NCBI GenBank assembly: GCA_003248845.1
Contig: QFPD01000036.1
Location: forward strand, 1-10,505
DNA from: Microbacterium sp.
Lineage (GTDB): Bacteria; Actinomycetota; Actinomycetes; Actinomycetales; Microbacteriaceae
DNA length: 10,505 nt
Reading direction: 5' to 3'
Positions 6,759 through 10,505 of this stretch are shown here, piece after piece; the stretch's first letter is position 1, and each line of letters begins with the position of its first letter. The position numbers and the translations under genes were made by a program. The notes beneath the pieces were generated by a model. That model searched no databases and was not told where the DNA came from. It worked only from the letters and a program-made list of their open reading frames with translations.

Positions 6759-7585
6759 CCACGCTCGCCGGCAAGACCATTCTCATGTCGGGCGGCAGCC
6801 GCGGCATCGGGCTCGCGATCGCGCTGCGCGCGGCGCGCGACGGTGCGAACATCGCGCTCATCGCGAAGACCGACACCCCCCACCCGAAGCTCGAAGGGAC
6901 GGTGCACTCGGCCGCGGATGCCATCGAGAAGGCCGGCGGCAACGCGCTGCCGATCGTGGGAGATGTCCGCGACGACGACACCGTGACCGAGGCCGTGCTG
7001 AGGACGCAGGGCGAGTTCGGCGGCATCGACATCGTCATCAACAACGCGTCGGTCATCGACCTCTCCGGGTCGCTCGAGCTCGCCGCGAAGAAGTACGACC
7101 TCATGCAGGACGTCAACGTCCGCGGCACGTTCATGGTGAGCCGAGCCGCCGTTCCGATCCTGAAGGATGCCGAGAACCCGCACATCCTCTCCCTCTCGCC
7201 GCCGCTGAACATCACCCCGCGCTGGCTCGGCGCCCACACGGGCTACACGCTCGCGAAGTACGGCATGACGATGGCGACCCTCGGTATGGCCGCCGAGTTC
7301 GCGAAGGACGGGATCGCCGCCAACACCCTGTGGCCCGAGACGACGATTGCGACCGCAGCGGTGCAGTTCGCCCTCGGTGGCGACCGCATGATGAAGGTGA
7401 GCCGCACCCCCCAGGTGTACGCTGATGCGGCCTACGCGGTGCTCGTCAAGCCCGCGCGCGAGTACACGGGGCAGACCCTCATCGTCGAGCAGGTGCTGAG
7501 GGACGCCGGCGTCACCGATTTCTCGGGCTACGCCGCGACGCCGGGCACACCCGACAGCGAGCTGTTCCCGGACATCTTCCTCTGA
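6755..7585 (+). CDS. HSDL2-like short-chain dehydrogenase
   Basis: A 276-residue SDR close to the catalytic domain of hydroxysteroid dehydrogenase-like protein 2. Residues 13-19 read GGSRGIG, with Ser at residue 12 (MSGGSRGIG) where most SDRs have Thr (TGxxxGIG). NNAS is at 96-99, with Asn121, Ser148 in LSLSPPLN, and Tyr164-x3-Lys168 in YTLAKYGM. Group-specific stretches include AKTDTPHPKL (37-46), NVRGTFMVS, SPPLN, and LWPETTIATAAV (192-203). The C-terminal PGTPDSELFPDIFL ending is also typical. Bacterial members are assigned to lipid or acyl-CoA metabolism, but no substrate is proven. No sterol-carrier domain follows, unlike the animal protein. It is last in the operon and starts inside the stop codon of the crotonase gene. 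The 33-bp gap to the convergent phosphatase gene has no convincing terminator. Confidence 0.87.
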   Translation: MTTLAGKTILMSGGSRGIGLAIALRAARDGANIALIAKTDTPHPKLEGTVHSAADAIEKAGGNALPIVGDVRDDDTVTEAVLRTQGEFGGIDIVINNASVIDLSGSLELAAKKYDLMQDVNVRGTFMVSRAAVPILKDAENPHILSLSPPLNITPRWLGAHTGYTLAKYGMTMATLGMAAEFAKDGIAANTLWPETTIATAAVQFALGGDRMMKVSRTPQVYADAAYAVLVKPAREYTGQTLIVEQVLRDAGVTDFSGYAATPGTPDSELFPDIFL

Positions 7586-7618
7586 CGGACGCGTCGAGAA
7601 GCGTGGCGGCGCGCCGGG

Positions 7619-8506
7619 TCAGACGAGGCCGAGGCGCACGAGCGCGCCGTGCACACCGTCGTCCAGCACGCCCGTCGTGACGAGGTCGGCCTTGGCCTGC
7701 AGCTCGGGGTCGGCACCGCCCATCGCGACGGCGGTGCCGACGACCTCGAACATCTCGACGTCGTTCCAGCTGTCGCCGATGCCGACGGTGTCCGCGGCAT
7801 CCCGCCCGAGCGCCTGCAGCACTTCGCGGATCGCCGAGCCCTTGTTGACGCCGAGCATCGCGATCTCACCGTTCGAACCGCCGGGCATGGGGATCGACCC
7901 CGGAATCACGTGGAACGCGTCACCGAGGTCTTCTTCGGCGCGGTCGAGGGTGTCCGAGCTCGCGCTGATGAAGGTCGCCTTGACGACCTGATCGAGGTCG
8001 ACCTCGGAGATCGGCCGGTACCCGATCACGGGCGCGGGTTCGTCCTCGTCGAGACCCAGGGCGCGCAAGTCCTCGGCATGCCGCTCGCGACGCTGCCGGA
8101 AGAAGTCTTCCGCGATGTCGGCGACACCGCCCGATGCATAGACGCCCTCGTCGGTCTGGAGGAAGTAGTGGATGCCGTGCCTCTCGAAGTACTCGATCAT
8201 CCGGTCGACCGCGGATCGCGGCATGAGGTGCGCGGCGACGCGCTCCTCGGCGCCGTCGGCGCCGATCCGCACGGCGAAGGCGCCGCCGTTCGTGATCGCG
8301 CCGTCGAAGCCGATCGCGCGGACCGACGGGTGGATGTCGCCCGCCGACCGGCCCGTGCACAGATAGACCAGGTGTCCGTTCCGCCGCGCCGAGCGGATCG
8401 CCGTGACGGTCGAAGGGGCGATGACGGTCCCGTGTTCGAGGATCGTCCCGTCGACGTCGATGAACACGATGCGCTGAGGGGAATCCGGCGAAGTCACGAC
8501 ATCCAT
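7619..8506 (-). CDS. HAD-IIB (Cof-type) phosphatase
   Basis: A 295-residue haloacid dehalogenase superfamily hydrolase acting on small phosphorylated metabolites in the cytoplasm. All four HAD motifs are visible: FIDVDGT with nucleophile Asp17 and acid/base Asp19; LCTGRS with Thr51; the motif III lysine in VNKGSAI (Lys222); and GDSWNDVEMF with Asp245 and Asp249. A cap of roughly 120 residues lies between motifs II and III, as in the IIB (Cof/YidA/YbiV) group, and N-K-G-x-A-I is typical of that group. The substrate is unknown. Start choice is not clean: GGAG stands only one base before the ATG at 8506, too close for normal use. A GTG three codons later (8497) would be 10 bases from the same GGAG, so the protein may start there, with the loss of only three residues. 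It is divergent from mmuM across 84 bp. Confidence 0.9.
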   Translation of the reverse strand: MDVVTSPDSPQRIVFIDVDGTILEHGTVIAPSTVTAIRSARRNGHLVYLCTGRSAGDIHPSVRAIGFDGAITNGGAFAVRIGADGAEERVAAHLMPRSAVDRMIEYFERHGIHYFLQTDEGVYASGGVADIAEDFFRQRRERHAEDLRALGLDEDEPAPVIGYRPISEVDLDQVVKATFISASSDTLDRAEEDLGDAFHVIPGSIPMPGGSNGEIAMLGVNKGSAIREVLQALGRDAADTVGIGDSWNDVEMFEVVGTAVAMGGADPELQAKADLVTTGVLDDGVHGALVRLGLV

Positions 8507-8578
8507 TCTCCTGCACGCCTCGACGGCGAGCGGTGAGGCGACCGCGACGACCGTCGTCATGCGTCGAACGCGACCGGG

Positions 8579-8584
8579 TACCGT
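8579..8584 (+). promoter_or_regulatory. mmuM: -10 box for leaderless mmuM transcript
   Basis: TACCGT (TANNNT) ends exactly 6 bases before the mmuM ATG at 8591, which places the transcription start at or next to the A of the start codon. No ribosome binding site precedes the ATG, which agrees with a leaderless message, common in actinobacteria. No good -35 hexamer is seen at 17 bp. The same geometry recurs upstream of rlmN. Confidence 0.5.
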
Positions 8585-8590
8585 GTCGGC

Positions 8591-9457
8591 ATGGCAGATC
8601 TGCGTGCGGCGCTCCGGGATCGCCCCCTCGTGCTCGACGGGGGACTCGGCACGCTCCTCGAGGCCCGCGGAAACGACCTCCGCGGCCGGATGTGGTCGGC
8701 GCGACTGCTGCGGGAGGACCCGGACGAGGTGCGTGCGGCCCATGCGGAGTTCGTCGAGGCCGGCGCCGAGGTCCTCGTCACCTCCTCCTACCAGGTAGCG
8801 TTCGACGCGGGGCTGGACGATGCCGAGGTCGAGCAGCTGCTGCGGCGCAGTGTGACCCTCGCCCGCGAGGCGGGGGACGTGTTCGTCGCGGCGTCTGTCG
8901 GCCCTTACGGTGCGATCCGCGCCGACGGCAGCGAATATACGGGAGACGACGGCGTGGAGGTCGACGAGCTGCGCGCCTTCCACCGCCGCCGGCTTGAGGT
9001 GCTGGCGGATGCCGGCGCCGACGCACTGGCGATCGAGACCATCCCGAGCCGCGTCGAGGTGCAGGCGCTCGTGGCGGAACTCGGGCGGCTGGGGCGCCCT
9101 GACCTGCCGGTGTGGATCAGTCTCTCCGGGGGGAGTTCCGGCTTTGCCGCGCCCGGCGAGATAGCCGCGGCCCTCGCGGATGCGGCGGAGGCGCCGGGGG
9201 TCATCGCGGTGGGTGTCAACTGCTGCCCCCCGGCGTCGGTCGCCGCCGCGCTCGCGGCGCGCCCGCAGACCACGTTCGGCATCGCCTATCCCAACAGCGG
9301 TGAGGAGTGGAACGCTGCCGCGCGAGTGTGGACAGGGACGGGGCGGTTTCCCACGGAGGTGGCGGGCGCGTGGATCGATGCGGGCGCGAGGCTGGTGGGC
9401 GGATGCTGCCGCACGACGCCCGCCCACATCGCAGCCCTCTCGGCATCCCTGCGCTGA
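8591..9457 (+). CDS. mmuM: Homocysteine S-methyltransferase
   Basis: A 288-residue Zn-dependent methyltransferase of the MmuM type, which makes methionine from homocysteine using S-methylmethionine (or S-adenosylmethionine) as methyl donor. The N-terminal LVLDGGLGTLLEARG (13-27), the EVLVTSSYQVAF block (60-71), VGPYGA at 103-108, and AIETIPS (147-153) fit the family. The three zinc cysteines are present as VNC at 211 and GGCCRT with Cys272 and Cys273. Length is normal for a stand-alone enzyme; there is no cobalamin module, so it is not MetH. The ATG at 8591 was chosen because the family N-terminus begins there and a -10 box lies 6 bases upstream. A TauE/SafE gene follows after 16 bp on the same strand, probably in the same transcript, which could link methionine formation to sulfur-compound traffic. 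No SMM permease gene (mmuP) is visible. Confidence 0.92.
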   Translation: MADLRAALRDRPLVLDGGLGTLLEARGNDLRGRMWSARLLREDPDEVRAAHAEFVEAGAEVLVTSSYQVAFDAGLDDAEVEQLLRRSVTLAREAGDVFVAASVGPYGAIRADGSEYTGDDGVEVDELRAFHRRRLEVLADAGADALAIETIPSRVEVQALVAELGRLGRPDLPVWISLSGGSSGFAAPGEIAAALADAAEAPGVIAVGVNCCPPASVAAALAARPQTTFGIAYPNSGEEWNAAARVWTGTGRFPTEVAGAWIDAGARLVGGCCRTTPAHIAALSASLR

Positions 9458-9473
9458 GGGGGCTTCTTCTCTC

Positions 9474-10211
9474 ATGCCTGATCTGAGCCTCGTCGCCTGG
9501 CTGGTCCTCGCCTTGGGTGCGGTCGTGATCGGACTGTCGAAGGCCGCGCTCCCGGGTGCCGGGACGGTCGCGGTCGTCCTGTTCGCCTCCGTGCTCCCGG
9601 CGAAGGAGTCGACCGGGACGATCCTCCTCCTTCTCATCGTGGGCGACGCCTTCGCGTTGGTGAGCTACCGGCGTCACGCGGACTGGCGCACGATCGTGCG
9701 TATGGCACCGGCTGTGGTTCTGGGACTCGTCGCAGGCGCGGTCTTCCTCGTCGTCGCGACGGATGCCCTCGTGCGGGTGACGATCGGCGTCCTCCTGCTT
9801 CTGGTCGTTGCCGTGACGCTGTGGCGTCGGCGCTCGCCGGCGACGGTCGCGTCAGGTGCGGTCGCGGCAGGGGCCTACGGAGGCCTCGCCGGGTTCACGA
9901 CGATGGTCGCCAACGCCGCCGGGCCCGTGATGTCGATGTACTTCATCGCGGCACGCTTTCCTGTCCAGGCGTTCCTCGGGACGTCGGCGTGGTTCTTCGC
10001 GGTCGTCAACGTCGCGAAGCTTCCGTTCTCGTTCGGGCTCGGACTCATCACGCCGCAGGGTGCGTTGACCTCCCTCTTGCTCGTCCCTGTCGTTCTCGCC
10101 GCTGCGTTCGTCGGCCGCGCCTTCGCTCGGCGCGTCGACCAGCGGCTGTTCGATCGGATCGTCATCGTCCTCACGATCATCGGCTCGGTGACCCTGCTCA
10201 TCCCTCGCTGA
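9474..10211 (+). CDS. TauE/SafE family membrane transporter
   Basis: A 245-residue integral membrane protein of the TauE/SafE (formerly DUF81) family, members of which export sulfite, sulfoacetate or related organic anions. The two homologous halves are visible: GLSKAALPGAGTVAV near residues 20-34 and GGLAGFTTMVANAAGPVMSMYF at about 136-157. Hydrophobic segments lie at about 5-22, 30-62, 76-95, 100-117, 123-160, 168-190, 198-216 and 228-243. Length is normal. The ATG at 9474 is 16 bp after the mmuM stop; GAGGGGG at 9456-9462 provides a somewhat distant ribosome binding site. The frame is open further upstream but overlaps mmuM, so those codons are not part of the gene. The position next to mmuM suggests a sulfur-related substrate, but this is only contextual. 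Confidence 0.87.
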   Translation: MPDLSLVAWLVLALGAVVIGLSKAALPGAGTVAVVLFASVLPAKESTGTILLLLIVGDAFALVSYRRHADWRTIVRMAPAVVLGLVAGAVFLVVATDALVRVTIGVLLLLVVAVTLWRRRSPATVASGAVAAGAYGGLAGFTTMVANAAGPVMSMYFIAARFPVQAFLGTSAWFFAVVNVAKLPFSFGLGLITPQGALTSLLLVPVVLAAAFVGRAFARRVDQRLFDRIVIVLTIIGSVTLLIPR

Positions 10212-10246
10212 AGCGCCGAGACCAGCGCTCATCCAGGGGGCCTCGG

Positions 10247-10252
10247 TACGCT
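10247..10252 (+). promoter_or_regulatory. rlmN: -10 box for leaderless rlmN transcript
   Basis: TACGCT ends 6 bases before the ATG at 10259, the same spacing as at mmuM. The GGAG at 10253-10256 is only 2 bases from the ATG, too near to act as a normal ribosome site, so a leaderless message is the better reading. A -35 hexamer is not evident. The box lies 35 bases after the TauE/SafE stop, so rlmN probably has its own promoter. Confidence 0.45.
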
Positions 10253-10258
10253 GGAGTC

Positions 10259-10505
10259 ATGACCGAGCCCACCCCCGTCCGCACGACGAAGCCCCGCCAG
10301 GTGCGCCCGCGCACGGAGGGCTGGACGCAGAGGGTGGATGCCGAGGGCAAGCCTCTCCTGCAGTTCGCGGCACCCAAGAAAGGCATGCCGCCGACGCACC
10401 TCGCCGACCTCACTCCGGCTCAGCGCGTCGAGAAGGTGAAGGAGGCGGGGCTTCCCGCTTTCCGCGCGAAGCAGCTCGAGAAGCACTACTTCCAGCACTA
10501 CACGG
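10259..10505 (+). CDS. rlmN: 23S rRNA A2503 methyltransferase, N-terminal part
   Basis: The first 82 codons of a gene that runs off the right edge. The stretch GWTQRVDAEGKPLLQFAAPKK followed by PPTHLADLTPAQRVEKVKEAG and FRAKQLEKHYFQHY matches the N-terminal helical (HhH-like) domain of actinobacterial RlmN. RlmN is a radical-SAM enzyme that methylates C2 of A2503 in 23S rRNA and A37 in some tRNAs. The radical-SAM CxxxCxxC motif and catalytic cysteines would lie beyond the window, so activity cannot be judged. The start is set by the family N-terminus and by the -10 box 6 bases upstream. Confidence 0.85.
   Translation, partial: MTEPTPVRTTKPRQVRPRTEGWTQRVDAEGKPLLQFAAPKKGMPPTHLADLTPAQRVEKVKEAGLPAFRAKQLEKHYFQHYT

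Noticed and set aside
6124..7425. Plus-strand open frame of 433 codons
   Set aside because: It is rich in Arg, Pro and Ser and is an out-of-frame reading of the crotonase and HSDL2-like genes, both of which have clear family motifs.
7586..7618. Possible terminator in the convergent gap
   Set aside because: Only short palindromes (GACGCGTC, GGCGCGCC) are present, without a stem and loop of useful length.
7619..9637. Minus-strand open frame of 672 codons covering mmuM
   Set aside because: Upstream of base 8506 it is arginine/alanine-rich antisense to mmuM and the TauE/SafE gene, with no recognisable domain.

Overview
The window is high-GC DNA from an actinobacterium, most likely Microbacteriaceae and probably Microbacterium or a close relative. 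The reasons are the strong G/C third-position bias, the family match of nearly every gene, start codons sitting 6 nt downstream of a TANNNT -10 box (leaderless transcripts), and dense use of the heptamer GGATGCC/GGCATCC. It is mostly chromosomal metabolic sequence. I see no rRNA, complete tRNA, CRISPR array, transposase or phage gene, and no gene-free stretch longer than about 110 bases.

Layout. Bases 1 to about 97 read on the minus strand as a piece of a SufC-type ABC ATPase. They join, within about 20 bp, to a glycerol-3-phosphate dehydrogenase (glpD) that has lost its N-terminal FAD-binding part. Then follow glpF (glycerol facilitator) and glpK (glycerol kinase), all on the plus strand: a glycerol uptake and catabolism operon (uptake, phosphorylation, oxidation to dihydroxyacetone phosphate). 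Downstream of glpK is a large, exactly centred nested palindrome (3993-4068). On the minus strand facing it are a small MmcQ/YjbR-like gene and, upstream of that, an APH(3')-like phosphotransferase gene with an internal in-frame deletion that starts at its catalytic HGD motif.

A divergent promoter region (5054-5155) leads to a plus-strand three-gene operon: an HSD10-type short-chain dehydrogenase, an enoyl-CoA hydratase/isomerase, and an HSDL2-like short-chain dehydrogenase. The last two overlap by 4 bp. Together they suggest oxidation of an acyl-CoA or branched-chain/lipid-derived acyl-CoA. A convergent minus-strand HAD-IIB (Cof-type) phosphatase follows. Divergent from it are mmuM (homocysteine S-methyltransferase), a TauE/SafE-family membrane protein and, at the right edge, the start of rlmN (23S rRNA A2503 methyltransferase).

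I found no new multi-gene system. The points most worth checking are the sufC/glpD junction, the deleted phosphotransferase, the nested palindrome and the over-represented GGATGCC heptamer.
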